Source: Panagrolaimus kolymaensis | Taxonomy: Eukaryota > Nematoda > Chromadorea > Rhabditida > Panagrolaimidae | Assembly: GCA_028622995.1 (NCBI GenBank) | Contig: JAJQJQ010000013.1 | Span: forward strand, 1,674,001-1,738,000 | DNA length: 64,000 nt | Direction of reading: 5' to 3' | Shown here: in pieces, positions 1-12,350 of the stretch | Layout of the letters: every line of letters starts with the position of its first letter | Position numbering within the stretch: the stretch's first letter is position 1 | Position numbers and translations under genes: made by a program | Notes under the pieces: model-generated | Database searches by the model: none | What the model saw: the letters and a program-made list of their open reading frames with translations, nothing else | What the model was told of the DNA's origin: nothing

Positions 1-1313
1 AAAAAAATAATCCTTGAATTTGGTTATTTTTCAAATATTAAATTTTTTGCATAAAAACTTTACTTTTATGATTCAAAAAATGCTATTAGCATTCTAAGTA
101 ATTCACGAAAATCAATTAGAGGATTGATATATGTACTCTTCCAAATCAAGACGATTCAATGGAGAAAATGTTAGAAACAATAAAAAAATTTTATACTTAA
201 TTATTTATCAGAAACAGCGATTTCAGTTTTTATTAACTTTATTTTATTCAAATTTGTTTTTCGCAATTGAAAATTTTATTTAAAATCGATATCTTTGCTT
301 TTTGCTTTCTTTCTGATTCTTCTTCCGAGTATCCATCTATTATATTGATTTCGCGCTGCAGTGGTTGTATTCTATGATAGTTTTTGTTTACAAAAATCCG
401 AGGAAGCAAGAACGAAAAGCGAAGGAGAGAGAAAATAACGAAGGAAAAGAGACTAGATTTTTTTTTGGATGAGACAAGTGCATGAAAAAACAAAGTTACA
501 TAAAAGAAAGCAATAAGCTGGCTTTAACCTGTTTAAGTTTATTTATTTATTTCTGTTTTTGTTGTTTGACTTTATCGGATAGCAATTACCGTTCGTTTGC
601 TTGAGAAAGAAAAAAATGTTGATGAGAAGTTTAGACGAAATTTAGAGTTACAAAGTCGAGCAAAAAAATAAAATAAAAATCCGTTATTTCTTGTCGCGAC
701 AAAAAACTTATTAAGTAAACATAGACATACGGAAAAAGTGCATTCTAACATTTTTTTAAACTTAAATCTTTTTCCCATTAAGTTTAAATCCCAGATTATT
801 GCATTCTTTTTTTGAAGTTTTTTTTTCATGTAAAAAGTTAAGAAAAATTTTCTAAACAAAAATTTATTGGGTAGGAGGAAAATTCTCCGGAAAAAAAGGT
901 TTATTTTAGTTTAAGTTTGTTTGACGTTGCTGTGGTTGCAAAATCATTGTCGTTTAATTCGTAAAGTAAATAATCAAAAAAAAAAAAAAAAGTAAAAATA
1001 AATAAATGTTTGCTTTTAAACATTTTTTTATTTTAGGATGGAAATTGCAACTTTTCTTTTGGGACCTTTTTCTTGTATATTTTTAAAGAAAAAATAAAAG
1101 CTATTCAAGGATATTAAAGAATTAGAATCTTAAAAGTTGAAAGCAAAAAAAGTTAAAATAAGTGTAAATTAAAATTTTCAAGATGAAACCCAAAAGTAAA
1201 GAAAGTTTTGTCAAAAAAATAATGTTAAATGTGAAATAAATAATATTAGATTACAGTTCGAAATTCAAAAAAGTTAGATCAAATTGGTGAAAAGAAAAGA
1301 GTTATTAACCAAC
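1..1313. other. AT-rich region without a supported gene
   Basis: I see no exon chain here. Open frames on either strand are poly-Lys/Phe translations of A/T runs. If the candidate start exon at 1314-1359 is real, this stretch is its first intron and the rest of that gene lies left of the window. Confidence 0.5.
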
Positions 1314-1359
1314 CTGCTGGTTCTTCAACATTTTCAGGTTCATTTGGCTTGGGTACCAT
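1314..1359 (-). CDS. Candidate first coding exon of a gene running off the left edge
   Basis: On the minus strand an ATG at 1359 opens a 46-nt exon coding for an acidic, Pro-rich start (MVPKPNEPENVEEPA) that stops at a splice-donor-like CAG/GTTGGT. Base composition is less AT-rich than the surroundings, and the GC-rich, GA-repeat-containing DNA at 2.8-3.7 kb upstream could be its promoter. I could not find a convincing second exon between 1 and 1313, so the gene, if real, continues outside the window. The product is not recognised. It could equally be a chance open frame. Confidence 0.22.
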
Positions 1360-4290
1360 GTTTACTGGCTAATGTGTGCAAAAAAGGCCACTAAAAAATG
1401 AAATTTAAAATTAACAAAAACTTTTTCAATGAGGGTCAAAATCTTCGAATACGAAAGTTGTAAACTCGCATCAAAATAAAATAGTTTAAAATCACGAAAA
1501 TTTCAAAAGTTAAAGTAAACTTCCTAAAAACACGGCACAGAAGAAGCCTCTCAAAAAAAAAGTGATAAAAAAAAACAAATCCTTTTCTCAAAAAACCTGG
1601 AGGGATGAAAAATAAAAAAACAATAAGAAAGTGTTCCATTTATTTTCTCCCTTTTTTTTTTAAACGCCCCCACGTTTTTGGCTTGGCTTTTAAAAAAAAT
1701 ATCATCAACGACACCTGACGCGAAAAAAAAAACAAAAGCTTAGGCTTAAAGTTATATATCCGAGATTTAAGGAAGAAAAAGAAAAAGAGAAGGGGAAAAA
1801 ATCCAGGTGCGGCGAGCAATTCAATTGAAAAAAGAAAAAATGGGGATAAAGCTTTTAACTAAAAACAAAGGGTTTAAAAGTTAAAAAAATGAGTGAATGG
1901 GATGAAATGAGTTTCACATAGACTTAAAGGCGGCTATGGATAAAATTAAATAAGTGGTTTGAAAACTCAAAAAAAAACGTCAAAAAAATTATTAATTGTG
2001 GGTAAAAGAAGAATAAAAAACTAAAAAAAAGGGAAAAAAGACAATAGATATGAAAAAAATATGGATAAATGACACTATTATTAAACTTTAAAAATTGTTA
2101 AATCACGACTTAATAAAATTAACATAAAAGTAAAGAAAATTATCTGTGAATGAGAGAAAACAAAATCTTTGTGTTTGAAAAAAAAATATATTTAAAATTA
2201 ACTGAACTGAAGAATGGCAAATTAAGCCATCACTTGCGAAAAACAAAACAATTTAAAAGGGCAAGCTTCAAAAAAAAGCAAGAAAATTTTATTGAATGGA
2301 TCAATCAGCTGATATCATTCCACTACATCATCAATAAAAAAACAAAACATGCCCGAGAACCAAAACCATTCACAAAAAATTTTTTAAACATGACACAGCG
2401 TTTCAAATAAAATAAAAAAAGAAAAAAGCATAGAATGTTTAAAATAAGTTTATAAAGGATTTTGGACGTATGTCACTTATGCAAAAAATTATATTTTGAT
2501 TTTGTAGAGTAATTAATAAAAATAAATTTTAAAAAATATGACAAGATTAAAATTCAAAGAGATAAGGAAGGAAAGCCCAGCAAGCAATAAACTTAATATC
2601 AAAGAAGGAGAAAAATAAGTATGGATAATAATTAATAAAAATGAAAATATAATTTCGGCATTAGTTTCTGTAAAGATAAATACAATATTAGCGGAAATGA
2701 TTCAACCAACATCTTAGCTGATTAGCTAACTTCCAACTAATTCCAAGAATAATTAAAAAATATATTCACGCCTTCGACCATCCAATATTTATTTTTCTTC
2801 ATCTAAAGTTTGAGAAAATTCATTTTCCTTTTTGTTAACTCGTTGCACTCAGCAGCAATTGCAAAAGTAGGGCAATCAAGCAAATCCCTTCAATCCAATC
2901 AACTACCCTCTCTCATTTTAACTTTTTCATTTTTGCCAATGAAACAGATTAATCAAAGAAGTTGATTTTATTTTTTATTCTTGCCATTGGACTTTTTTTT
3001 CTACTTCTAAAAAAACATTAACAGTCAAAGAAGAAAAAGAGAATGAGAGAGAAAGAAAGAGATAGAGAATGGAAGGCGGAGATAAAGCTTGAAAGATAAG
3101 AAAGATGATGAAGAAGAAAATGCAGCTTTTTTGATCAAAATCGGGGGTGGAAGGAAGCAAGCAAGCCCAATAACAACAGCCACGAAGCCGACCGCTGGCT
3201 GCTGCTATTGCCATTGACGCAACCGGCAGCGGAAATCAAAGAAGGTCTATCCCTTTTTAAAAATCACTAACAACAAGAAAAGCAAGAACAAAAAAAAATC
3301 CGTGGGCGCTCAGCTCACTCAATTTCTTTCTTTCACTCTTTTTTAAGAACGAAAAAAAATATTTTTCTATCAAAATAAAAAAAAGAGAGATATTTCAAAG
3401 CTGGCACTAACTAATGCTTCCTTTATTTTTCTCGATCATTCGATTGCTTGCTTGCTTTTTTTTTTAACTCAAATAACTCAAGAATCTAAACAGCCAGCCT
3501 GCCCGCCAGCCGATGGGAATGATGATCGTCGGAGTCAGTTGGCTTTTTTCTTTGCCCTAAGTGAAAGTGCTCGGACGAGCGAGCCAATTTTGTCTCTCTG
3601 TGTTTTGCTTGTTCTTTTCCTTTTTTCTATCATCGCCGGAGTCGTGCAAAACAGAACTTAAAAAATTTGACACACTTTTCACTCAAAAAATTGCAAAAGA
3701 GAAAGAAAAAGAAGGAGAGATCGGCATAAATAAAAAATTTATCCGTTATCTCTTTTTTTCCCTTGGTCTGGCAAAAACAAATTCAACTTTTATTCTTCAC
3801 ATTTTTTTTGTGGGCGGCTTTTTAAGTGAAAATGAAAGAAAAAAAGATTTGAAACGATCATAATAAAAAAAAGAGTTTCATAAAAGATATTTTAAACGGT
3901 AAATTTTTATTTTGTTTTAGCAAAATTTAATTATTTTTTGAAAAGGTTTGCAAATGGAATAAAATTTTACGTGTAAGGTAATATGATTTATAAAAAATAA
4001 ATTCACAAAATTGTCCTTCAATAAAAGATAGCCTTAATGAACACTTTTAAATTTTAAATAAAAAATATTTATTTGTCAAATTTAAAAAATTTTGGTATGC
4101 TAAAACTTTGTTTCTTTTTTTTGTCACAGTTTGTTGCTTTTGATTTTTTAAAGAATTTATTTATTTTCAACGCACACATTTACTTTTGAGGATAAAAAAA
4201 TTAATATATTTTTTTATAAAAGAGGAATTATGAATTATATAAATTAAGTTTTATAAAACATTGCATCAAAATTATTTTTAGAGGGTAGTT
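1360..4290. other. Long intergenic region with GC-richer patches
   Basis: No gene is supported. The stretch alternates long A/T runs with two patches of higher GC and GA/CT repeats near 2850-3240 and 3300-3660. Open frames there change composition every few residues and lack splice context. The patches may be upstream regulatory DNA of a flanking gene; nothing more specific is visible. Confidence 0.4.
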
Positions 4291-6133
4291 TTATTCAGTA
4301 TTAACATGTTGCTTGCTTTTCTTTTCAATAACTTCATTAGCTTGCCAAAATTGAATACTGGAAGTAATGAAAACCATTTTTCCTACACCCGCATAAACGG
4401 AAGCATGGGCCATATTTTGAAGGAACCATTGTCCAATGGAAGCAGCAAAGAATTTAGTGTGTTCAAGGCATAAATAAACTGGTAAATGAGTGTTGAGAAT
4501 AAGCCAATATTCTGAGAATTTAAAGCTAGCCATAAATACGATACTCATGGACATCAAAACCTAAAAAGCAAAAAAATTATTTCTAAGACTCTCGTCAAAA
4601 AAATTTCCACCAAAAAAAATATCATGGGTTTTGAAACTCACATAATCAATTATTTCCCATGAAGCATCATAACTAACAACATTTTGAAGATATGAAATAA
4701 ATGCGGGCATTGATAAGCCAAAGGCAACTAAACCAGAATGAAGGAGGCAAAAAACTTCAAATGAAGCTTGTGGAGTTGAAGTCAAAAACATTTTATATGA
4801 TTTTTTAAGAACTACAATATTAATCCCTTGAGCAATAGCAAGAACTGGTGCCAAAAAGAAGCCGATTCGATCATATTCAAGATGTCCAAATTCCAACCAT
4901 GAAAGAGATGCAGAAATTGTTAGTGGAAGCTACAAAAAATGTGTAAATAAACATTTAGCTTTTTTTATTTATTAAAATAATTTTATTATTAAAAAATCTA
5001 AAATCATAGTATTTTTTTTCTTGTTTTTTTTTTATTTGCTTTATTAACCGAAGAATTTTTTGCTTCAAGACTCAAGAATTCAGATTTTTTTTTCAGTCGA
5101 AAATGTAAGAAATAAAATTTTAAATATAATTTGTTTGATATTTTTTTTTGAGTTTTAATTTTACAATCTAGCAGTCATTTTTTATGAGCCAACGTGGGTG
5201 GCTTTTTCACTTTCATTTTTTTTTGTTATTAACACCTCAAGCGAGCGAGCATCCGCTTACTTTCAAGTTGCGGCCTTAAATTTTTTTTTGTTTTCAAAAG
5301 AAGAAAAAAATGCAATCAAAAAAAATAAATGAGTTAATTCATTTCTTTTTTGCTATTCTTTTTTCTTTCTTTTTTTTGTGATCAAGATTGATGATATTTT
5401 AAATTATGCTAGCTTTGAAAAGTTTTGACACATAATTTTTTACTTCATCGAGAGAAAAAGACTAACAAGTAAGCAAGTCTAAGGTCATCTAATTGAGATA
5501 AAAAGAAATATAATTTTTTTCTTCGAAGATTTGAAAGCAGAAAATTAAAAAAAAATTTACTTTCGGATATTTAATTTTGCGGGTGAAAGATTTAAAAACT
5601 TGGATATTTTTGATACCTTAAAAAAATGATAAAATAAACTCACCATAATTTTCCAATGAAATCGATTATTTCTTGATGTGGATCCCAAAAATTTTGGTGC
5701 AATTTTTAATGCAGTAATCGTGACAAGAAAATCAAATATTCTAAAAATTGACCACTTACTTCCATTATTTTTAATTCTTCCTCAAAAAAGTCATTATTTA
5801 CCTAATCAAATAAAGGCTTCCAGTTCGATTTCCAGCATGCACCCTTGAAGTCAGCAAACTAACAATAATGGTAGAAATAACTGGCGGAAATAAAGACATT
5901 TTTAAAAAATTTCCCAAACTTTTAACATTTTTTGTTAAATGAGAATATGAAAGGAAAAATAAAAAAATGAACGCAAAAAAATAATGCAAAAAATGAATTA
6001 CAATTATTTTAATATCCAAAACAAAAAATAATACGTTGTGAGCCGCAGAAAGCATAAAAGCCGCAGAAACATTCAAAATCCAATAAAGCAAAATATCCAT
6101 TTTTGTAGCAACACCAGCATTTTGTGTTGTCAT
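4291..6133 (-). CDS. Multi-membrane transporter-like protein, possibly DMT/TPT (SLC35-like)
   Basis: Four exons (6133-5802, 5740-5644, 4929-4642, 4560-4291) join in frame into a 328-residue protein. It carries about nine or ten hydrophobic helices, starting near residue 13. The segment in exon 3 that reads like 'glycine-phenylalanine-phenylalanine-leucine, alanine-rich helix, then VLKKSYK' resembles the second half of triose-phosphate/nucleotide-sugar transporters of the drug/metabolite superfamily. The length also fits that family, whose members exchange sugar phosphates or nucleotide sugars across Golgi or ER membranes. The C-terminus is hydrophilic (EKKSKQHVNTE). All junction phases agree (332, 97, 288 and 270 nt), so the gene model is strong. 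Family assignment is an inference from topology and weak similarity; a divergent nematode seven-helix receptor is the main alternative. The 714-nt second intron contains nothing recognisable. Confidence 0.6.
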
Positions 6134-6423
6134 TTTTTTTATTCTTCAATAAATTCCAACAAAAAAAAAATGGAGAAAAAAAAATCGATTTAAAATGAGT
6201 GAAAATTAAATAAAGATAATTTACAAACTAAAAAAAAGAAGATTTAATCAAATGAGGGCATCTTTTTTTTGTGTGCTCTTGTTTTAGAAAAGATGGAAGC
6301 GCTTTTTTTCTGAATTAGGGTTATGAAAAAGACGTGAGTGTGTATTTTTGAATTTTTAAATTATCCTCTGCCGAACATATTTGTGTGATACAAAATTTAC
6401 AAGAAAAAGGAAAAATTATTAAT

Positions 6424-6667
6424 AAAAATTTATTTAAAATTAATTTTTCTGAAAATGGTAATCATCAAATTATGATTATTTTCCATCCCAATGACAATAA
6501 CCTTTATTACAAATTTGAATGATAAAATTCGTCAAGCTTTCTTCTGTTCCACTTGCGTCAAAAATGATCGATATATTCAAGCTAAAATTTGTAAGAATGA
6601 AATGAATGAAGAGTATTTGCTCATTAATGATCGACATAGCTCCAAATGTTTACCATTTTCTAATTAA
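6424..6667 (+). pseudogene. Fragment resembling a Cys-rich zinc-binding module, frame-broken
   Basis: Two overlapping short frames look like one broken coding unit. The first reads through a segment ending in YYKFE and stops at a TGA at 6520-6522. The second, open from an ATG at 6491 to TAA at 6665-6667 (58 residues), continues with FFCSTCVK, RYIQAKIC and a terminal H-x3-KC. Spacing of the C-x2-C and following His/Cys is reminiscent of nematode FLYWCH-type or transposase-associated zinc modules. No start, promoter or flanking exon was found. A chance frame or a real tiny last exon are alternatives. Confidence 0.28.
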
Positions 6668-7236
6668 TACTATGAATCAATTAATACATCTTTAATTTAA
6701 AATTAATTAAGTTCCATTATTTTTATTCTCGTTTTTATATGCGTTTTTTTGTTTGCAAGAAAAATTATATGCGATTTCTGTAAAACTAAAAAATAAATTC
6801 TGTAAATTTTTCATAAATAATTAAATTTTTTTTTGCGTATTATTAAGAAAAAAACTTTTCAAGGAGCTTGAAACTGAATTTAAGTGTGTACGTTTACAAT
6901 AAAGGTAAAAAGTTTATTGCCAAAGACTTTTTTTTTGTTGATTTTATTGATTATTATTATTTTCAAGTGTTTTCGCGCTTCTTTTTTTTCAGTTAAGGAA
7001 AATAGTGGATGGCAGCAGTTATGCCAACAACGTACGACAAAACCCTTCTTGAGCCCCTCATTTTTTGTTGTTGCACGGAAGGGTGCGGTCAGACGACGAA
7101 AGTCAAGACACTGGTCGGGTATATAATTTTTGACTTTAGAATTTTATAAAGCTTTTTATTATATTTCAAGAGCCTATAAAAAAATTCTATCAACTATCAA
7201 AAGAAATTTAAATTTTTCTATTGATCGCTTGAAATT
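6668..7236. other. Upstream region of the MATH-BTB gene
   Basis: No exon is supported. A GC-richer block at about 6995-7115 precedes a TATA-like TATATAA at 7120-7126, 111 nt before the ATG at 7237. It may form the promoter of the downstream gene. The 80-codon open frame here has no splice or family support. Confidence 0.35.
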
Positions 7237-9266
7237 ATGGTGTTTCCGAAAGCCAAATTAATTCTCAACTTTTTCCTGGTCTTATTAGTTGCAATATGGA
7301 TTGCATTGTTGTCTAGCTTTATTTCAAAATCACCAGAAGTAAGTAACTCATTGTTTTTGGACATAACAGTCGAAAAAGAAAATTTTCTTTTGTTGCTTTA
7401 TTTATTTTTTTTATTGTTTCGTAGAAAGATAAAATTTCAAAGTTTTCACTTTTTCAGATATTAGACATAAGCGATGTGGAAAAACTTCAAAATTCTGAAA
7501 CTACCAACGATCAACCCCAACGTGAAATTTTGACTGATGTTGGAGATACAAATATCTTGGAATTCAAGGAGAAAAAACTTTTGGAAGTAAGTTAAATTTA
7601 TATTAATAAAAATATTACGAACCAAAATAGTATAAAAAAATAAGAAAAAAGTAAAATAGTTGTTTCACGCTGTTTTTTTTTGGTGTATTAAAACAATTTT
7701 TTTTTAGAAAGAAAATATTGATCACCAAAAACTCCTTCTCAATTCCACGATGAATAATAAATCGGAAAATTTAACGAAAAATAATAATATAAATTTGGCC
7801 GATATGGAATTTGTAAATAAATGAAATAAAAAAAAAGTTTAAAAAATAAGTAACAAGTTTTTTATTTTAGATTTCTCCAATTTTAATGAAATGGACCATC
7901 GATATCAATGATACCACAAATAATGGAAATGATGATAAAAATTCTTTTAAAAGTACTACCTTTAATTCTCGAATTCCTGGCCTTCAATATCATCTTCGCA
8001 TTGATAATTTAAAAAAAAGTTAGGCAAATATAATAAAAAAGTTTTAAAAAAAATCCATTTATTATTTTAGTATTCTACTCTCAAAAAATTATAAATTTTC
8101 GAATTTGTTTGATTATAACTCAATCCATGTTCACCACCCTAAAAACTGAATTTTCAATATTCATTAAATCTGGAGAATTTAAAAAAGAAATATATAAATC
8201 CTATTATTTGGATGAAAGTGAAGAAGATGAAATTTGTGAAAATGTTGAAATTCTTGAAAAAGACGAAAAACTAATTGTCAATGAAAAATTAAATATTAAA
8301 CTTGAAGGAAATATTCAAGCTCAAGGCCTTAAATTGTATTCAAGAAAACAAAGTTCATTTGTATCAGATATTTTAAAAAATGAAGACAACTATGAAAAAA
8401 AATTTCGCTTTGGAGAACGATATTTTATTAAAATTTTTGCAGAAAATAAACTTATAAAAGTAGGCAGGAAATAAATTTTTTTCTAGAAAAAATATAGCTA
8501 TAAAAAAACTTTTTAGACCCATAGCGAAATTATAAAGCAAAGAGCATCACATTTTGCGGATTACATTGGTGGATGGTCTAATATTGCTTTATATCAGTTT
8601 TCATATGATATCGTTAAAATTGCAATTGATTATTGTTATGATAAAAATATTCAAGAAAATATTACAGAATCAAATGTTTCAGAGCTTTTTAAATTTGCTG
8701 ATCGTTTTAAAATGCATTCATTAAAGGTATGAAACAGAATTTTGTTTTCCCTATTAGAAATAATTATAAAAAAAGTATTCAAGAAAAAGAAGAAAAAAAT
8801 TTACTCGAAAAAAAATTTGTAAAAAATTCGAACTTACCTACCTTTTTTCTTTTCGTGGCTTAACTCCTATAATTTTTAAATAATTCCCACATTTTCCCCT
8901 ATATAAAATTATAATTCCAATATTTCTTGCACTTTGTTAATATCTTCACATTTATAGAAAACCCTTGAAACAATATTAATTCAAAAACTTTCAATTGAAA
9001 ATGTTGTTCAATTTTCAAATCTCGCAGTAACTTATAAACTTCAAATCCTTCGTGAATACAGTATTTATTTCCTAATTAATTTAAGCCATGATAAAATTGT
9101 TCATTTTCAAACATCCGAAAATCTTAATGAAGAAATATGTTATGAAATTTTTAATCGCATATATCGAGTTCATGCTCAAACAGAAAACGACGGCGGCGAT
9201 GATGATGCTAAAAATGATGATGAAAAGCATGAGCCTACAATAAAGGCTCGTATGTGGGGGCCATAA
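7237..9266 (+). CDS. MATH-BTB domain protein with N-terminal membrane anchor
   Basis: Seven exons (7237-7338, 7458-7586, 7708-7812, 7871-8018, 8071-8459, 8517-8726, 8958-9266) join in frame into 463 residues. Residues 7-29 form one hydrophobic helix. An Asn/Lys/Glu-rich linker follows to about residue 113. A divergent MATH (TRAF-like) domain begins around the MKWTID motif and runs into exon 5. Exon 6 has a BTB/POZ pattern: H-S-E-I-I-K-Q-R-A-S-x-F, then a central helix pair and the AD-x-F-K-M-x-S-L-K end. Exon 7 adds helices like a BACK/3-box and an acidic tail. In this family MATH binds the substrate and BTB binds cullin-3 ubiquitin ligase; the products are normally soluble. The anchor is therefore odd and could tether the adaptor to a membrane. 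All exon phases match. The first exon could belong to another transcript, but its phase 0 junction fits. Confidence 0.72.
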
Positions 9267-10076
9267 AAAAATTGAAACACGATTTTTATTTTTTAACTTG
9301 ATTTTACAAAATTTGATTTTTTGTCAAAAAAATGTAAATAAAGCATTTTTTTATTCCATAAATATTTTTTGATGAATCAATTTGCAGTCTTTCACAAAGT
9401 TTGTTTTTGTGAAAGAAAAAAGTTATTTTACAGTAGTTTTCTTTCTTTTTTTCTTGTTTAAAAAATGCCTCTCAACTTTTTTTTGCACTAAGTTTACAGT
9501 AAAATAAACCATTAATACAACAAATTGATAATTACGAAAAAAAACACATGAAAATTTTTTATTATTAGTTATTTAAAATTAATTAACAAAGTTTTTCTGA
9601 GTTTTATCGAAAGAATTGTTTCATTTTTTTGCAATCATTTTATCGCCATTTTTCAGCTTAAACTTTGCTATATCATGAGTTTGAAAAGATTTTTTTGCTC
9701 TTTTACCTTTTACCTAATCAACCTTTTTTGGAAGCATTCCTAGTTTTTAATAAGCTTCTTCATCATCCATTAAAACTTCTTTCCACCTTGTAATAATGAA
9801 ATTGTTTGCAAAGAGTAAAGGTCTTATTTATGACTTGAGCGGTCTGATTTTCCTTGGTCCATGAATATGAAATGTCGGCATCTGTGTGTGTCTGGCTACG
9901 TTAGCTGGCGATATCCCATTGTTTGAAAGATCGAAAGATGAATTCGCCATTACAAGCTTCTGTTGTACGTTTTGAATAAAATGAAAAATATTTCAACCTT
10001 TTCGAGTTATGGAAATACAAATTTATTTATAAAAGCAAATAATTACAAACAAACAAAACATAAAAGCAATAAATAT
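9267..10076. other. Intergenic region
   Basis: No gene is supported. From about 9944 the sequence matches 15443 onward, marking the left edge of the kinase segmental duplication (3' flank of both minus-strand kinase genes). Confidence 0.5.
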
Positions 10077-12350
10077 TTAGCACATATTTTCATCATTCGA
10101 TAACCATGGATGTTTCAGTAAATCAGCAGCTGACATTCTTTTTGATGGATTTGGATGAAGCATTTTGAAAAAGAAATCATTCACTTTCTCCCGTTCATCA
10201 TCAATCATTTCACGATTTTCAGTTCTTCGTTGTAATTCTTTTTTGACCCGATCATCAATATTTGTAAGTTTAGGCGTTGTAAATTTCTTCAAAAAACCAT
10301 GAGGATCATCAAATTCAACATACCATTCACGAGGAAGTTTACCAAAGATATTTGTTACTTGTTGAAGTTCATTTTTCCAATCATTTTTACAAAATGGAAC
10401 AAAAAATTGACACGTAAATAATTGAATCAGCTGAAAGAAGTTAAATGAAAGATATGTTGAAGCAATAATAGATTTACCGTAATCCCTAAAGCCCAAACAT
10501 CGTATGAATAAGTTATATCAGCACCAAAGAAATATTCAGGCGAACGATATCCATATGTTCCAATAGTTGTGTGATTGCATTCTTCCTAGAAAAAGAAGCA
10601 AATTAAAAAACAGAGCACAAAGGATTAAAAAGACTTACTAAAATATCACCATAATCGATTAATTTGAACCTTAATTCTTTCTCGTCAGTTTCAGTGATTT
10701 GAAGAGTATCCATAAATTCTTTCAACTTTTTTCTTCTTTTTGGTCCCTTATCTTCAGTTTTTTGTTTGAAAGTCATTCGAAGACGTTTTATACTTTTCTT
10801 TGATTTGAGAATATTTTGAATTTGATCAAATAAGTTTTTCTGTGTAGTACATGCAGCAATATTTTCAGGTTTTATATCAGTATGTATCATTTTGCATTCA
10901 TCGTGGAGCACCTTCAAAGCATTGAGAATATTCTTAGCAATAATTTTAATTACACCATTTGATAATCCACCATAATTTTCTGTTTCATTCATCAAATGCC
11001 ATAGAGACTTTCCCATAGGTTCATATAAAGCACCAGATGATGGAGGATACTGCATTGTAAAATCGATAGAATCATAGAAGCGCAAAATGTTTGGATGATT
11101 TTGAATTTTAATAAGAGCCTGGAAAAAATGAATTAGATAATAAAATGGTTTACAAAGGTTCTTTAAGAATGGATAACAATAGAAAAGAAAAACGTTTTTA
11201 CTAGAAAAAATCAAATAATAATTTAAGAATAAGATATTTAAAATGCTTTATGCCATCAAAGAAATTAAAGTTTTTAAAATAACAAAACAACTTACCTTAA
11301 CTTCATCTTGCGTTATATTATAATCATATCTGAAGAGTTTTAAAGCTTTGAATTCTTTGCATTCGAGATCAACAATTAACCAAACAAGTGAAGATTGGCC
11401 ATGTCCAATTTTTCCAACGAAGCCATATTTTTTAATTCCTGACGTAAGTTGAAATGATGCCAAACTACCAGGTTCATAAATAGGTATTGTATTTTCATTA
11501 AATTTTCTTGGATTTTCATTAGCATTTTTATATAAATCCATATTGCAATCTTCAACAGTTATTTCAACACCCAAAGTTTTTTCCCTAAAAAAAGATAAAA
11601 GCTTTTTATTGTATTAATTTTTCGGCTCACTAATGTAAAAAAGATTTTTAAAAAAGTGCCATACCTCAAATGCCCAGGACGAGAACAAGCAAAATCAGCA
11701 AATTTATTTATAACAGCTAAAAAAATAATAAAATTATTTAACTAAAAATCTTACAAATATTTGAAGAAAAAAAAACCAACCATTTATAGCTTTTTTCAAT
11801 ACATTTTTCGCAGCTTCTTCCAATATTCTTGCTTTTGATGGTGGTTTTCCAACAGCATTAGTTCCTTCAATTTTTTTCTTTCTTTTAGGTGGCATTGAAT
11901 AAGTTTAAAACAATTGAAAGCTACGGCAGCGATAAAAAAAGTTTCTGTTGTTGAAATGGAAAATGAAAAAGTTGAGTGACGGCGGCGGCGCACAACGCCA
12001 AAAAATAAAGGAAATGCATTTTTTTAGTAAAAAATTGCATTTTTTTGCATATTTTTATCTAAATTTTCTCAATATTTTTTTAATGTAAAAAACAAGAAAC
12101 TAAATATAAAATAGAATATTCCTAATAAAATGGTGTAAACAAATTTTCAAAAAAAAAATTTAATGCACAGAAACGTGTAAGAGTTTTTTTGCATTTTGGT
12201 CATTTTTCCATTATAAAAAAGCAACTATTTAAGAAAAATCTTGGATTTACTAATAAAATTTTATTAATTTTGCTCAAATTTCACCCAATAAATAGATTTG
12301 AAGAATCTTGCCTACAAATTGGTGTAATTAGTATGTCTTGAACTTCTCTA
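9944..12350. repeat. Kinase segmental duplication, copy 1
   Basis: This block holds kinase A and its 5' flank. It is repeated in the same orientation at 15443-17627 and continues at 23470-23700 after the Helitron. The 3' end of the gene (about 10040-10557 against 15544-16061) appears identical, as does the exon-4 spacer tract (about 10717-10948). Segments between are clearly diverged, so the identity is patchy. The promoter-side homology continues to about 12350. Confidence 0.85.
10077..11895 (-). CDS. SRPK-like protein kinase (copy A)
   Basis: Six exons (11895-11781, 11716-11665, 11584-11296, 11118-10639, 10585-10478, 10430-10077) give 465 residues. A basic start (MPPKRKKK) and short helical region precede the kinase domain. 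Visible motifs are the glycine loop GKIGHGQSSLVW, the ATP lysine in FKALKLF, a helix-C glutamate (DEVK), the catalytic loop HTDIKPEN, DYGD at the DFG position, the activation segment GTYGYRSPEY, DVWALG, and a C-lobe ending LKHPWL. HTDIKPEN, the LGKLPR-like 'FGKLPREW', and a Lys/Arg-rich spacer between catalytic loop and DFG point to the SR-protein kinase branch of CMGC kinases, which phosphorylate Arg-Ser splicing factors. The spacer is short (about 55 residues) and holds an NLS-like GPKRRKKLK. Catalytic residues are present, so an active kinase is plausible. Copy B lies 5.5 kb away on the same strand. Confidence 0.85.

Noticed and set aside
248..1639. Minus-strand open frames of 60-95 codons
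   Set aside because: They translate A/T runs into Phe/Lys/Arg-rich sequence with no splice context, signal peptide or family pattern.
2150..2410. Plus-strand 86-codon frame, Lys-rich
   Set aside because: Composition follows the A-rich background; no homology, promoter or splice support.
3452..3863. Overlapping plus-strand frames in the GC-richer patch
   Set aside because: Two frames overlap in the same DNA, neither shows a domain, and the patch looks regulatory.
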